DNA of 64,000 bases, taken from the NCBI RefSeq assembly GCF_046244365.1, contig NZ_CP176395.1, forward strand, positions 2,542,001-2,606,000. Reading direction: 5' to 3'. Origin of the DNA: Paenibacillus_V sp046244365 (lineage in GTDB: Bacteria; Bacillota; Bacilli; Paenibacillales; NBRC-103111). Both the position numbers and the translations under genes were made by a program. A model generated the notes under the pieces. It was not told the origin of the DNA. It searched no databases and was given only the letters and a program-made list of their open reading frames with translations. Of the stretch, positions 17,614 through 26,793 are shown in pieces. Position 1 is the stretch's first letter; each line of letters starts with the position of its first letter.

Positions 17614-18948
17614 ATGAACAAAAGCAATTTATCGGCAGCGACAATCGGACTTGCGGGCGTTCAATGGTTTTTTTTCATGTTCGCCAATACGGTCGTCATT
17701 CCGTTATCGGTAGGCGCGGCGTTTCAGCTTTCGCCTGAAGAGATTTCCGGAGCGCTTCAGCGCTCCTTCGTATTTACCGGCATCGCTTGCGCGCTGCAAG
17801 CGCTGATCGGACACCGTTATGCGGTGATGGAAGGGCAGTCGGGGCTATGGTGGGGCGTTACGCTCAGCCTGTGCACGTCATCGGCATCGCTCGGTCTCAG
17901 TTTGCCGGAGCTCGGAGGCTCCTTGGCGCTCGGCATGATGATTTCCGGCGGGATCGTGATCTTGCTCGGTGCGCTCGGCATAGGCAGACTGCTGACCAAA
18001 TGGTTCAGCCAGCCGGTCATGGCCGTGTTTCTGCTGCTGCTGGCCTGCCAGCTTATCATGATTTTTTTCAAGGGCATGCTCGGATTGTCCGTATCGAACA
18101 AGATTGATGTGCCGGTCGCCGGCCTATCGCTTGTCCTTGTCGTTTTCGTTCTGTTGCTTAGCATAAAAGGGAAGCCGTTCGTGCGTAATTTTTCCATTCT
18201 GATCGGCATCATCGTCGGGTGGATCGCGTTTCGTCTGCTCTTCCATTCGGATGCCGCTGCACAAGCGACCGGCGGGCCGCTGCTGTCCCTGTTTCCATGG
18301 GGCAAGCTCCATGGTGAGCCGAGCATTCTGATCATGACGGTTATCACCGGTCTGCTGAATACGACGAACACGGTTGCCGCGCTCAAAGGGGCGGAGGAGC
18401 TGTACAAGCGCGAAACGAAAGAGATGGAATACCGGCGGTCATTCGCGCTGACGGGCGCCTATTCGGTCGTATCGGGAGCGTTCGGACTGGTGCCTTACGC
18501 GCCTTACGCTTCATCGCTCGGTTTTCTTCAATCGACGCGCATTTTGGCCAGATCGCCGTTTCTTGTCGGAGCGCTTATATTCATGACGCTCGGCTTCATC
18601 CCTGCGCTTAGCGGATTTTTCTCCTCGATGCCGGTCAGCGTCGGGCATGCCGTTCTGTTCGTCGCGTATTTGCAGCTGTTCGGCTCGGCGGCTCGCAATC
18701 TGGGGTCCGTAAGCTTTACGCCTTTTACCGTTTACAAAATCGCGATACCCGCTATGGCGGGACTTTCGCTGATGAACATTCCGGCCGCGGCCTTTGCCGA
18801 CGTACCGGCACTGATCCGCCCGATCGTCTCCAACGGCTTGCTGATGGGCATTGTCTTGGCGGTAACGATCAATAACGTTATCGATTGGGATAAATTCGAC
18901 CGTAAGAAGGATGAAGAGAAAGGGAAGCAGACCGAAAAAGCCTCATAA
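17614..18948 (+). CDS. Purine/pyrimidine permease, NCS2 family
   Basis: A 444-residue polytopic membrane protein of the nucleobase-cation symporter-2 (xanthine/uracil permease) type. Many hydrophobic segments span the whole length. Family-like features are GLAGVQWFFFMFANTVVIPL at the N-terminus, the GHRYAVMEGQSGLWWG segment and the NTTNTVAALKGAEELYKR region near 250-267. The C-terminal 20 residues are charged and cytoplasmic. It is monocistronic, with its own promoter (17542) after two terminators. The exact nucleobase cannot be decided from sequence. Confidence 0.88.
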   Translation: MNKSNLSAATIGLAGVQWFFFMFANTVVIPLSVGAAFQLSPEEISGALQRSFVFTGIACALQALIGHRYAVMEGQSGLWWGVTLSLCTSSASLGLSLPELGGSLALGMMISGGIVILLGALGIGRLLTKWFSQPVMAVFLLLLACQLIMIFFKGMLGLSVSNKIDVPVAGLSLVLVVFVLLLSIKGKPFVRNFSILIGIIVGWIAFRLLFHSDAAAQATGGPLLSLFPWGKLHGEPSILIMTVITGLLNTTNTVAALKGAEELYKRETKEMEYRRSFALTGAYSVVSGAFGLVPYAPYASSLGFLQSTRILARSPFLVGALIFMTLGFIPALSGFFSSMPVSVGHAVLFVAYLQLFGSAARNLGSVSFTPFTVYKIAIPAMAGLSLMNIPAAAFADVPALIRPIVSNGLLMGIVLAVTINNVIDWDKFDRKKDEEKGKQTEKAS

Positions 18949-19110
18949 GCATAACCTGCCTTGCCTCAAATACGGTTGGGCGAGCCGAAAGGCCGGACTT
19001 TACTAGGAAAGTCTATGAAGCTGAGATGGATTGGTTACAGGGCTATTTATCAGGGGGCAGAAAAGGTAGTCACCACAGTTTTGTCCGGGGAAAACGGCAA
19101 GTATCTGTTT

Positions 19111-19273
19111 GTTGTAAATTTTACAACATTTCGGTGCTAAAATGAGGGCCAAATAAGGGAATGTTGTACGTCATACAGGATAATCGCGGATAAAGGACAG
19201 ATTATACCAACTTTTGGTTGAAATGTTGTATTCCGTACAACACTTTCCCGAAAGACGAAGATAAGTACAACAT
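19111..19273. promoter_or_regulatory. Cluster of GTTGTA-N5-TACAAC dyads
   Basis: GTTGTAAATTTTACAAC (19111-19127) and GTTGTATTCCGTACAAC (19225-19241) are clean 17-base dyads. GTTGTACGTCATACAGG (19163-19179) is a degraded copy and GTACAACAT (19265-19273) a half-site. They lie between convergent genes where no promoter is needed, in an otherwise empty gap (18949-19367). They may bind a dimeric regulator or be a dispersed repeat. Confidence 0.6.
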
Positions 19274-19300
19274 ACCCTCGCATCATTAAGAGTGAAGCCG

Positions 19301-19340
19301 AAAAGACCGTTGGGGTTACGCGCCCGTCAGCGGTCTTTTT
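19301..19340. terminator. Bidirectional terminator between convergent genes
   Basis: AAAAGACCG pairs with CGGTCTTTT around a GC-rich loop, with A and T runs on both sides, so it can serve both the permease (+) and the MFS gene (-). Confidence 0.8.
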
Positions 19341-19367
19341 CGCGTTCTTACAATCTTGCCCGCAAGT

Positions 19368-21017
19368 CTACGTTTTTGCTCTGCCACGCTTGTCTACGCG
19401 TTCTTCGTCCATTTCCTCCAAGTATTCCGCCGGCTCATCGGCCCGGGGCTTCTTCACCCCGCTGCGGAGCGGGATTTCCTTCAAAAAGAAAGTGAGTACG
19501 ATGGCGACCGCTACGACGGCCGCGCCGGTAAGAAACACGCCGGAAAGCGAATAGCTGAGCGCTTCGCGCAGTCTGTCCAGAAGTCCGGCGAACAAGCGCT
19601 GGTAATCCGCAGGCAGCGAATTGCGAATCGCCGCAAGCTTTTCCGAGTCGAGCAGCACTTGCGGATTTTGCAGCGCGGCCAGCTTCTGCCCGATCTCCGG
19701 CGGTGTATTGGCCGCGTTCGCGGGCGTTCCCGCGGCAAGCTCCGTCATTCTGCCGGTCATCCGGTGCGTCATGACGGTCGACATGACCGCGACGCCGACG
19801 GTGCCGCCCAGCGAACGGACGAATTGCGACGATGACGATGCGACGCCGAGATATTTTTGATCGACCGCATTCTGTACGGTAAGCGAAAAAATCGGCATAC
19901 AGAGCCCGATGCCGAATCCGGTAACGATCATATTGACGATGACATGCAACGTTGTCGTACTGCGGTCCATGAAGGACATCAGAATCATGCCTCCCGTAAG
20001 GATGGCAAGCCCTGCAAAGGCGAGCAGCTTATATTTGCCGCTCCGCGACACGATTTGTCCGCTGATTGCGCTTGCGGCAACGAGACTGAGGGTCATCGGC
20101 ATGGTGACGTAGCCGGAGTTTGTAGCGGATGTGCCCATGACTCCCTGTATAAAGTACGGCATGTACATGATGGCGCCGAACATCCCCGCCCCGATCGTGA
20201 AGCCGATAATATTGGAAATCGTAAAGATGGAGTTTTTGAACAGGAACAGCGGCAGGACGGGGTCCTTCACGCGATTTTCGATCACGATGAAAAGAAATAA
20301 AGCGACAACCGTACCGGCGAACAGGGAGACGATGGTTACCGAGCCCCATGCGTATTTCGTGCCCGCCCAAGTGAAAGCAAGCAGCATCGGTACGATGGCA
20401 AGCGTCAGGAACAAAGAGCCGAAGTAGTCGACCCGTTCGCCCGGCTTTCTGGCGACCGCCGGAAACATAAACCATATCATCAGCAGAGCGACGATGCCGA
20501 AGGGGAGGAACACCCAGAACACCCAATGCCACGCCATATGGTCGACGATGTAGCCGCCTAGTGTCGGGCCAAATACGCTGGCCAGCCCGAAGGAAGCGCT
20601 CATCAGCCCCTGCCAGCGTCCCCGTTCGCGCGGCGCGAACAAATCGCCGATCGCGGTAAACGAGCAGGACATGATCATGCCGCCGCCGATCCCTTGGATA
20701 CCACGGTATAGAATGAGCTGCACGATATCGGTGGAGGTGCCGTTCAGGAAGGAGCCGACGATGAACACGGCGATTCCGAGCAGCAGAAACGGTTTGCGGC
20801 CGTAAATATCGGACAGCTTGCCTACCAGAATCGTCGTAATGCCTGAAGTAAGCATGTAGACGGTAAATACCCAGCTGTAATAGTCCATCCCACCCAGGAT
20901 GGAAATGATTTTGGGCAGTGCGGTGCCGACAATCGTTTGATTGAGGGAGGCGAAAAGCATCGCCGCCATTATTGCGATCATGATCGTGATTTTGCGTTTG
21001 TTGTCGAGATGTTCCAT
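19368..21017 (-). CDS. MFS drug-efflux transporter, DHA2 family (14 TMS)
   Basis: A 549-residue proton-driven efflux pump of the EmrB/QacA group, with about 14 hydrophobic segments. Motif A is seen as GKLSDIYGRKPFLLLG and motif C as the GLASVFGPTLGGY segment. A large extracytoplasmic loop (about residues 415-490, QKLAALQNPQVLLDSEKLAA) near the C-terminus is typical of DHA2 pumps. AAAGGAG precedes the ATG. It is divergent from the ytxG-like gene, and the intergenic CATTTCC/GGAAATG dyad at 21091-21112 could be an operator. No regulator gene is adjacent. The drug range is unknown. Confidence 0.92.
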   Translation of the reverse strand: MEHLDNKRKITIMIAIMAAMLFASLNQTIVGTALPKIISILGGMDYYSWVFTVYMLTSGITTILVGKLSDIYGRKPFLLLGIAVFIVGSFLNGTSTDIVQLILYRGIQGIGGGMIMSCSFTAIGDLFAPRERGRWQGLMSASFGLASVFGPTLGGYIVDHMAWHWVFWVFLPFGIVALLMIWFMFPAVARKPGERVDYFGSLFLTLAIVPMLLAFTWAGTKYAWGSVTIVSLFAGTVVALFLFIVIENRVKDPVLPLFLFKNSIFTISNIIGFTIGAGMFGAIMYMPYFIQGVMGTSATNSGYVTMPMTLSLVAASAISGQIVSRSGKYKLLAFAGLAILTGGMILMSFMDRSTTTLHVIVNMIVTGFGIGLCMPIFSLTVQNAVDQKYLGVASSSSQFVRSLGGTVGVAVMSTVMTHRMTGRMTELAAGTPANAANTPPEIGQKLAALQNPQVLLDSEKLAAIRNSLPADYQRLFAGLLDRLREALSYSLSGVFLTGAAVVAVAIVLTFFLKEIPLRSGVKKPRADEPAEYLEEMDEERVDKRGRAKT

Positions 21018-21233
21018 GCGTTAGGCTCCTTTGAGTTTCGAATGATCCTGCGCCGGAAGATCATCCTTATTCCTGGCTGTCTTCGGTTATCATTTCCGAA
21101 AGAAAGGAAATGCTTGCAAAAAATATTGGATTCGTTGTGTCAAAAACCGTCTCTCCCACCTATACTGTATTATGCTTTGGGCGAATACCCAGTTTCGCGG
21201 CGAACGCCAAAACGGATTTCATGTGGAGAGCGG

Positions 21234-21701
21234 GTGATCGGCATGATTGTGCTTCAAATCGGCATCGCGATAATGGCCATTTCTGTGGCGGCTCTCGCCG
21301 TGTATACGATTTTGCTGCTTCGCAAAGCGAAAAGCACGCTGCAGGAGACGGATCTTGCCTTGGCCGAGGTGAGAGCCGGCATGCAGCGCTTAAGCGGAGA
21401 AGCGGAGCCGCTGATGAGAAGCGCGTGCAAGCTGACGGACAGTATGCAGGAGCGTGCGGCTTCGTTCGATCCGATGCTCGGCGCAGTCCGCCAAGCAGGG
21501 GAAGCGATGCGTCAAGCGACGGGATCCGTGCGGAAGCTGTCCGGCGTATTAGCCGAAGCGGCAGCCGACGTTGAGGAATCCGTGCGCAGCCGCAGAAGCG
21601 CGGCAGAGGACATTGCGGATTGGGCGGCGATCGGGATACAGCTGTGGGAAATGGTACAGCATGCCCGGCGGGAGAAAGCAGACGATAACGGGACCAAGTA
21701 G
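21234..21701 (+). CDS. DUF948 protein, YtxG-like
   Basis: About 155 residues with one N-terminal membrane helix (MIVLQIGIAIMAISVAALAV) followed by a long amphipathic helix rich in Ala, Glu and Arg, the usual layout of DUF948 proteins. GTG 21234 is well placed after GGAGAG; ATG 21243, three codons on, is the alternative. The YtxH-type gene follows 45 bases downstream, matching the ytxGH order in Bacillus subtilis, where the operon is stress- and sporulation-controlled. Upstream, TATACT at 21161 could be a -10. The molecular role is unknown. Confidence 0.85.
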   Translation: MIGMIVLQIGIAIMAISVAALAVYTILLLRKAKSTLQETDLALAEVRAGMQRLSGEAEPLMRSACKLTDSMQERAASFDPMLGAVRQAGEAMRQATGSVRKLSGVLAEAAADVEESVRSRRSAAEDIADWAAIGIQLWEMVQHARREKADDNGTK

Positions 21702-21746
21702 CCGGATAGCCGGCCGTGTCACATATAATTGAAGGAGTGAGCAACA

Positions 21747-22142
21747 ATGGCCAACAAAACAAACGGAAAAAGCTTTTTGATCGGTACAGTTGTCGGAGGT
21801 GTCGTGGGGGCGGCCGCCGCTTTATTGCTGGCCCCGAAATCGGGACGCGAGCTGCGTGCGGATATCGCGGAGCAGGCACAGGCAATCGGTGAGAAAACGC
21901 AGGAAATCGCCGGTAGCGTAAGCCAAAGAACGCAAGAAGTAGCGAAGTCGGTCGGCACGCAAACGTCCGAGTGGGTAGGCAAGGCGAGAGAAGCGGCAGC
22001 GGCAATCGCGCAAAAGCTGGAAGCTTACAGGGAAAGCCGCAGGCAAGCGGAAGAAGCGGCGGATCTATTCGAAGAGGCTCAGCTGGAGCCGGCGCCAGAG
22101 GAGCCAGCGGCTGTCAAACGCGAGCTGCTTGAAGTGAAATAA
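21747..22142 (+). CDS. ytxH: YtxH domain protein
   Basis: A 131-residue protein with the classic YtxH start: a Gly/Ala-rich helix (FLIGTVVGGVVGAAAALLLA) ending in PKSGRELR. A long charged helix of SVSQRTQEVAKSVGTQ-like repeats follows. AAGGAG sits seven bases before the ATG. It is cotranscribed with the DUF948 gene and ends at the 22191 terminator. In B. subtilis its homologue is a general-stress protein of unknown mechanism. Confidence 0.9.
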   Translation: MANKTNGKSFLIGTVVGGVVGAAAALLLAPKSGRELRADIAEQAQAIGEKTQEIAGSVSQRTQEVAKSVGTQTSEWVGKAREAAAAIAQKLEAYRESRRQAEEAADLFEEAQLEPAPEEPAAVKRELLEVK

Positions 22143-22190
22143 GGAAAAAAGACGGCTTGCCCGAAGCTACGAAATGAAAGGAACATAAAG

Positions 22191-22236
22191 AAAAGGCTGC
22201 CCTCAGGTTCTATACCCTGTAGAGTCAGCCTTTTCG
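22191..22236. terminator. Bidirectional terminator
   Basis: AAAAGGCTG pairs with CAGCCTTTT, and the stem extends inward with CTCAGG/CCTGTAG. It lies between the convergent ytxH and NAGPA-type genes. Confidence 0.8.
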
Positions 22237-22281
22237 ATTTTGCGCTGCAGAAATACGTTATTGCCGCTTACCCTCGGCCTT

Positions 22282-23424
22282 TTACCATTTCGAAGGGTCG
22301 ATTTTATTGATGTCGACGCCTTCCCAGACATTCTTGATAGGGGCGGTAAGCGGATTGTCAAAGACGAGCCAAGCGGTCGGCAAATACCGTTCGCCATATT
22401 CGCTTGCCGGCTTATTGACGATCTCATTGTCCTTGACGAGAACGGTGGAAGAACCTCCGTCCAGGTTGGCGGCGATAATCGCGCCTTCCTTCAGGAATAT
22501 TTCCTGAATTTCGTAGAGGCTCGCGCCAATGCTGTGCGTTTGCCTGCCGTCGATGATCGCGAAAATAATCGTGCCGTCCGCGGTTTGCGCCATACTCGTA
22601 CGCGGCGCTACTCCCCAGCCGTCCTCAGGACCCTTGATCTGGCCGACGCCGTTGACGATAAAACGCGGCGAGAAGGTTACCGCTTCGGACATTTTCATTT
22701 TGAGAAGCTCGTTCGGCGAATATTTTCCGGCAATCATTTTGCCTTCCGAATCGATACCTACGATGTGAATCGGCGTATTCATGCCCGAGTCGAGGTAAAA
22801 GATTTTTCCCCCGGACATGACGATGCCGGTTGGCTGGAAGCCGTTTCCTTTCCATTCCGGGTCGACAAAGCCGCCTCCGTTAACGCCGGCCAGCGCTCCC
22901 GTACGTTTGACCATGGCGGAAACCTTCTCCCCCTTGCCGTACTTGTCGGGAACGACGATGCGAAGCTTCTTCGGATCGTGAACGAACAATAAATAGCCCT
23001 TATAATAGCCGAAATGCCCTTTTCCTTCGATGGGCTTCACTTCGATGGCCGGTTTTGCCGGTGCGTTGCTGGCTGCAGGACCTGTCGGCGAAGGCTCGAA
23101 CGAAGGCTGAGTCACGATGGGAGCTTCGGCATATTTGTCGAAGCGGTTCCAATATTCGTCAACCCGGGTCGAAAGCTCCTTCTCTCCGATTAAATAGGCT
23201 GCCCAGTGCCTATGCTGGGTAGAGATGAGCGTGTCCGCCATCAAGTAACGAAGCTTGTTGCCTGACGAGGTGAAGAAGAACCACAGCATAAACAGCGCAA
23301 GCAAGCTCAGCATGACGATGGACGTATTAATTAAGATGCGCAGGAAGGATCCTTTGCGTTTTTTTGTGGACTTTTTTTGAGCGGCGTTAAGCGCCTGCTG
23401 ACGGGAAACCGTCGGTTGCGTCAT
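22282..23424 (-). CDS. Phosphodiester glycosidase (NAGPA) family membrane-anchored protein
   Basis: A 380-residue protein with a basic cytoplasmic tail, one membrane helix near residues 28-50 and an extracellular NAGPA-type domain from about 150. Characteristic segments are GALAGVNGGGFVDPEW, PTGIVMSGGKI, VAPRTSMAQTADGTIIF and AANLDGGSSTVLV. The family includes the mammalian uncovering enzyme and bacterial enzymes removing sugar-1-phosphate or acting on wall polymers. The link to exopolysaccharide or teichoic acid is only inferred. It has its own ribosome site (AAGGGAG), and the gene to its right ends in a terminator, so it is monocistronic. Confidence 0.9.
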   Translation of the reverse strand: MTQPTVSRQQALNAAQKKSTKKRKGSFLRILINTSIVMLSLLALFMLWFFFTSSGNKLRYLMADTLISTQHRHWAAYLIGEKELSTRVDEYWNRFDKYAEAPIVTQPSFEPSPTGPAASNAPAKPAIEVKPIEGKGHFGYYKGYLLFVHDPKKLRIVVPDKYGKGEKVSAMVKRTGALAGVNGGGFVDPEWKGNGFQPTGIVMSGGKIFYLDSGMNTPIHIVGIDSEGKMIAGKYSPNELLKMKMSEAVTFSPRFIVNGVGQIKGPEDGWGVAPRTSMAQTADGTIIFAIIDGRQTHSIGASLYEIQEIFLKEGAIIAANLDGGSSTVLVKDNEIVNKPASEYGERYLPTAWLVFDNPLTAPIKNVWEGVDINKIDPSKW

Positions 23425-23538
23425 ATCATGCTCCCTTTCTGTCGGTTTAGTACTCTTATCTTAACGTAAAATTCGGCAAAAAGTTTCGAATAACGGACAA
23501 AAAGCAAAAAAATGTAAGACCGCGTTCGGGGAAAAATA

Positions 23539-23579
23539 AAGGAAACCGTCCCGGCTTCACCGCCATGAACGATTTCCTT
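23539..23579 (-). terminator. Terminator of the LytTR-GGDEF-EAL gene
   Basis: On the minus strand AAGGAAATCGT pairs with ACGGTTTCCTT (one G-T pair), followed by TATTTTT. Confidence 0.8.
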
Positions 23580-23584
23580 CATTA

Positions 23585-25381
23585 TTAAGCAAAAAGACGG
23601 TTACCCGCATTATTCATAAACGGAACGACTTGATCGGGCGGCAGCGGCGCGCAGAACAAAAAGCCTTGCATCTCCTCGCAGCCAAGCTTCCGTAACAGCT
23701 TCAGCTGCTCGACGGTTTCTACGCCTTTTGCGACCGTCCGCATATTGAGCCGCCGCGAAACAGCGACCATAGCCGATACGATGGCGGCATTGTCGCCGTC
23801 TTCCGACAAGTCGTGAATAAACGTTTTGTCTAGCTTAATCGTTTGAACGCGAAACCGCTTTAGATCGCCGAACGTGCAAAAGCCGGTTCCGAAGTTGTCG
23901 ATGGACAGCTGTACGCCGAGCAGAAGAAGGCGATGCATGGAGTCGTCAAGAAACGCCGTGTTTTTTAGAACGCCGCTATTCGTCAATTCCAGACATAACA
24001 GCTGGGGAGCAAGATCCGCTGCATCGAGGATTTCTTTGACCGACGCGACGAACCCGGGCTGCTGCAGCTGACCGGACGAAATGTTTACGGTTACGGTATG
24101 CGCGCCGAGTCCGGCGTCCTGCCATTCCTTGGCTTGCCGGCAAGCTTCCTTCAATACCCAAAGGCCGATCTGGCCGATGATCCCGGATTCCTCGGCAACG
24201 GGAATGAACGCTTCCGGCGATAGGCGTCCCCAATCGGGATGGTTCCAACGGATTAGCGATTCCATGCCGATCACTTTGCCGGACGCCGTATTGATCAGCG
24301 GTTGATAATGAAGCAGGAATTGCCCGCGTTCGGCGGCTTGGCGGAGCTCGACTTCCATCGTAAGCAGATGAAGCGATCGGCTGTTCATTTCGGGATGATA
24401 CAGCTGAAAGGCATTTCCTCCCTTTTGCTTGGCCCGGTGCAGGGCGACATCCGCATGCTTGATCAGCGATTCGGCGTCGATGCCGTCATTCGGATACAGG
24501 CTGATTCCTGTGCTGACCGTAACGTACAAGTCGTGCCCGTTGTTCTCGAACGGCTCTCGCAGCAGTGCATGAATGGTTTTGACAAAATCGGCAGCTTTAT
24601 CGAGATTGGGCATGTCCTGCAGCAGCAGCAGAAATTCGTCTCCGCCGCAACGCGACAGGAAAGCATGATCCGGAAGCGCCGCCGATAAGCGCTCTGCAAC
24701 TTCACGCAGCAATTGATCGCCGGCCGCATGACCGAAAGAAGCATTGAACGTTTGGAACCGGTCGATATTCAGCAGGATTACCGCCATCATTCGGCCTGCC
24801 TCCAAGGGCTCCCGCATGCGGGCGTTAGTCATCGCTTGAAAGGAGCCGCGGGTAGGCAGCCCTGTCAAAGCGTCATACGGTGTAATTGAAGCGGGCATAC
24901 CTCTGGCTCGTCCTCGCTCATCGCCGCCTTCCGGCCTGCCCGAAAAGCGATCCACAGAGGTTGCTACCTCAGCAATGGAATAATCCGACGATGGAGCAGG
25001 CGGGCCTCCGTCTTCCTGCCGGCCGGCGAGCACTTGCAGCAGCTGCTCGCGGCTAACCTGCGAGACGGATGCCGTCTTGACGAGAGGCTCGTCCGGTTCG
25101 CCTAAATACACGACCCCTTTGCCGGAGTCGTAACGGGTGATGCGGTTCGTGTTCACCAGAGTGCTCGAATCGAGCAGGCGAAAGCCTTCCTCGAAGAGCC
25201 AGCCCTCCAGGCTTTCCATCGAAAAAGTCATGACATATTCGGCGTTTTGCGTATGCAAAATGATCCTATTTTCAGATAAGGCTTCTATTTTGATCACATC
25301 GTCGGAATCGATCACGACAACCTCGGAATGGGCATTGCCGTCTCTCGTTACCGGAATCTTTTGCAAAGGAATCAGCTCCAA
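23585..25381 (-). CDS. LytTR-GGDEF-EAL protein with altered catalytic motifs
   Basis: A 598-residue cytoplasmic protein with three domains. Residues about 20-115 look like a LytTR DNA-binding domain (VVVIDSDDVIKIEALSENRI, then FRLLDSSTLVNTNRI). A GGDEF domain (about 160-320) keeps the GGDEF signature near 245, but the usual metal-binding DxDxF reads NIDRF, and no RxxD I-site is seen. The EAL domain (340-590) reads ESLIRW, ELTN for ELTE, IDNFGTGF for DDFG and AKGVET for AEGVE. Several positions normally needed for c-di-GMP hydrolysis are therefore changed. It may bind rather than make or cleave c-di-GMP, and act on transcription. Its own terminator follows. Confidence 0.9.
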   Translation of the reverse strand: MELIPLQKIPVTRDGNAHSEVVVIDSDDVIKIEALSENRIILHTQNAEYVMTFSMESLEGWLFEEGFRLLDSSTLVNTNRITRYDSGKGVVYLGEPDEPLVKTASVSQVSREQLLQVLAGRQEDGGPPAPSSDYSIAEVATSVDRFSGRPEGGDERGRARGMPASITPYDALTGLPTRGSFQAMTNARMREPLEAGRMMAVILLNIDRFQTFNASFGHAAGDQLLREVAERLSAALPDHAFLSRCGGDEFLLLLQDMPNLDKAADFVKTIHALLREPFENNGHDLYVTVSTGISLYPNDGIDAESLIKHADVALHRAKQKGGNAFQLYHPEMNSRSLHLLTMEVELRQAAERGQFLLHYQPLINTASGKVIGMESLIRWNHPDWGRLSPEAFIPVAEESGIIGQIGLWVLKEACRQAKEWQDAGLGAHTVTVNISSGQLQQPGFVASVKEILDAADLAPQLLCLELTNSGVLKNTAFLDDSMHRLLLLGVQLSIDNFGTGFCTFGDLKRFRVQTIKLDKTFIHDLSEDGDNAAIVSAMVAVSRRLNMRTVAKGVETVEQLKLLRKLGCEEMQGFLFCAPLPPDQVVPFMNNAGNRLFA

Positions 25382-25625
25382 AATGAATCTGCGATAAAAT
25401 CTGTTATTATCAGAATTGCATATATTTTCAGTTTACTTGATGAGGCCTTAATGGACAAGGAGAAGATGCTCAACGAAAGGAAAGAGAATGAAGCAAAAGC
25501 TGCTTGCTGTTACGGGAGATGCAGCGCGGCAAGAGCAATCAGGTTAGCGGGCATTACTAATAGAAAGACAAAGGCAGCCGATTTACCGTTACGGTTTCGC
25601 CTGTTCGGAATTTGTATGATAATGG

Positions 25626-25648
25626 AAAAAAGCCCGCTTTAGCGGGCT
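25626..25648 (-). terminator. Terminator overlapping the AraC stop codon
   Basis: On the minus strand AGCCCGC and GCGGGCT pair around TAAA, followed by TTTTT. The AraC-family stop codon lies at the base of the stem. The stretch 25450-25625 to its left contains only a doubtful 19-codon frame. Confidence 0.85.
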
Positions 25649-26519
25649 ATCGCGAGCAATCGAACCGTCCTGCGCCTTGCTCGTACAGGTTGATCCGGTA
25701 TTGGGTAGGCGAGGAGCCATACCATTTTTTGAACTGCTTGGAGAAGTAAAGGGCGTCCGAAAACCCGACGGACGAGGCGATTTGCTCGATTGTCAAATCC
25801 CCTGCAAGCAGCAGCTTGGCCCGTTCCATACGGAGACGGAGCAGGTAAGACATCGGCGACATGCCGGTCTGCTGCTTGAACAGCTTCGACAGATGGGTGC
25901 GGTGATAGCCGAGCGAAGCCGCCATTTGTTCGATTGAGATCGGCTGCGAATACTGAAGGGTCAGCCAGCGGATGGCATGATCGACCTGACGTTTGCTGTC
26001 GGATACCGGCTCGCTGTTCGGCTGGCTCCGGTCGGCGCTTCCGGTCATGTATTCGGCAAAAAGCAGCCTCATATAGCCGTCCGCGCGCAGGTCGCAATTC
26101 GGCGCGGCTTGCCGCAGCGCGAGTTCGATCTGATGAAGCAGCGCGTTGATTTTGCGGCTTGCGCTCGTATCCGCAACCGGCCGATCCGCCGAAATGCCGA
26201 GATTGGCAAGCAGGCGGTCGACCTCTTTGCCTTTGAAGCCGACCCAGCGGTACAGCCACGGCTGCTCCGTATCCGAGTCGTAGCTGACTAGCTCGCCCGG
26301 AAAGATGAAGAAGCTGGAGCCTTTTTGCAGCTCATAGGCTTGCGCTCGGCTTTGGAAGACGCCGCGCCCCGAGACGACGTTGTGCACGAGGTAATAGTCC
26401 AGCACCTGAGGCCCTACTTTATGATCGGGAGCCGTTTGGGCATGTCCCGCGAAGAGAACGACAATTTCGCCTTTGCCTGGAAATGGATTGATGGCGACGG
26501 AGTGGAACGACTGCTGCAT
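25647..26519 (-). CDS. AraC-family transcriptional regulator
   Basis: A 290-residue regulator. An N-terminal cupin-like ligand domain (about 15-150, with the HNVVSGRGVFQSRAQAYEL strand) is followed by two helix-turn-helix motifs: SIEQMAASLGYHRTHLSKLF near 195-215 and TIEQIASSVGFSDALYFSKQ near 243-262, ending in the usual FKKWYGSSPTQYR. This is the layout of sugar-responsive AraC regulators. GGGAGG precedes the ATG. It faces away from bdbC. The GH4 alpha-galactosidase at 27339 is the nearest carbohydrate gene, but control of it is only a guess. Confidence 0.93.
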   Translation of the reverse strand: MQQSFHSVAINPFPGKGEIVVLFAGHAQTAPDHKVGPQVLDYYLVHNVVSGRGVFQSRAQAYELQKGSSFFIFPGELVSYDSDTEQPWLYRWVGFKGKEVDRLLANLGISADRPVADTSASRKINALLHQIELALRQAAPNCDLRADGYMRLLFAEYMTGSADRSQPNSEPVSDSKRQVDHAIRWLTLQYSQPISIEQMAASLGYHRTHLSKLFKQQTGMSPMSYLLRLRMERAKLLLAGDLTIEQIASSVGFSDALYFSKQFKKWYGSSPTQYRINLYEQGAGRFDCSR

Positions 26520-26793
26520 GAAAGGCCTCCCGATACGGATCGTATGCGTGCCGCAAGTCGCGGCCGCGCAGAGCCGAAAAACGACAAATGTCCTGTTCGA
26601 TCCTTATACCGATCATTTTACGCGAAGAGCTTTCCTTTCGCTATGGAGAATCGTCGGATCTTTTATGGGATCGGCCCGGTATACAGCGATCGGTTGGATG
26701 TGGCGATTTTGTGAGCCTCTTGATTTCCCTTGAAACCTGCGCCATGATAAAGGAACGAAAGAATAAGGAAACGGATCCATTTAGGAGGAATTT

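Noticed and set aside
25451..25642. Small plus-strand ORFs in the gap left of the AraC gene, including a 19-codon frame at 25488
   Set aside because: Weak start context, composition unlike a protein, and overlap with the AraC terminator. Not enough support for a gene.
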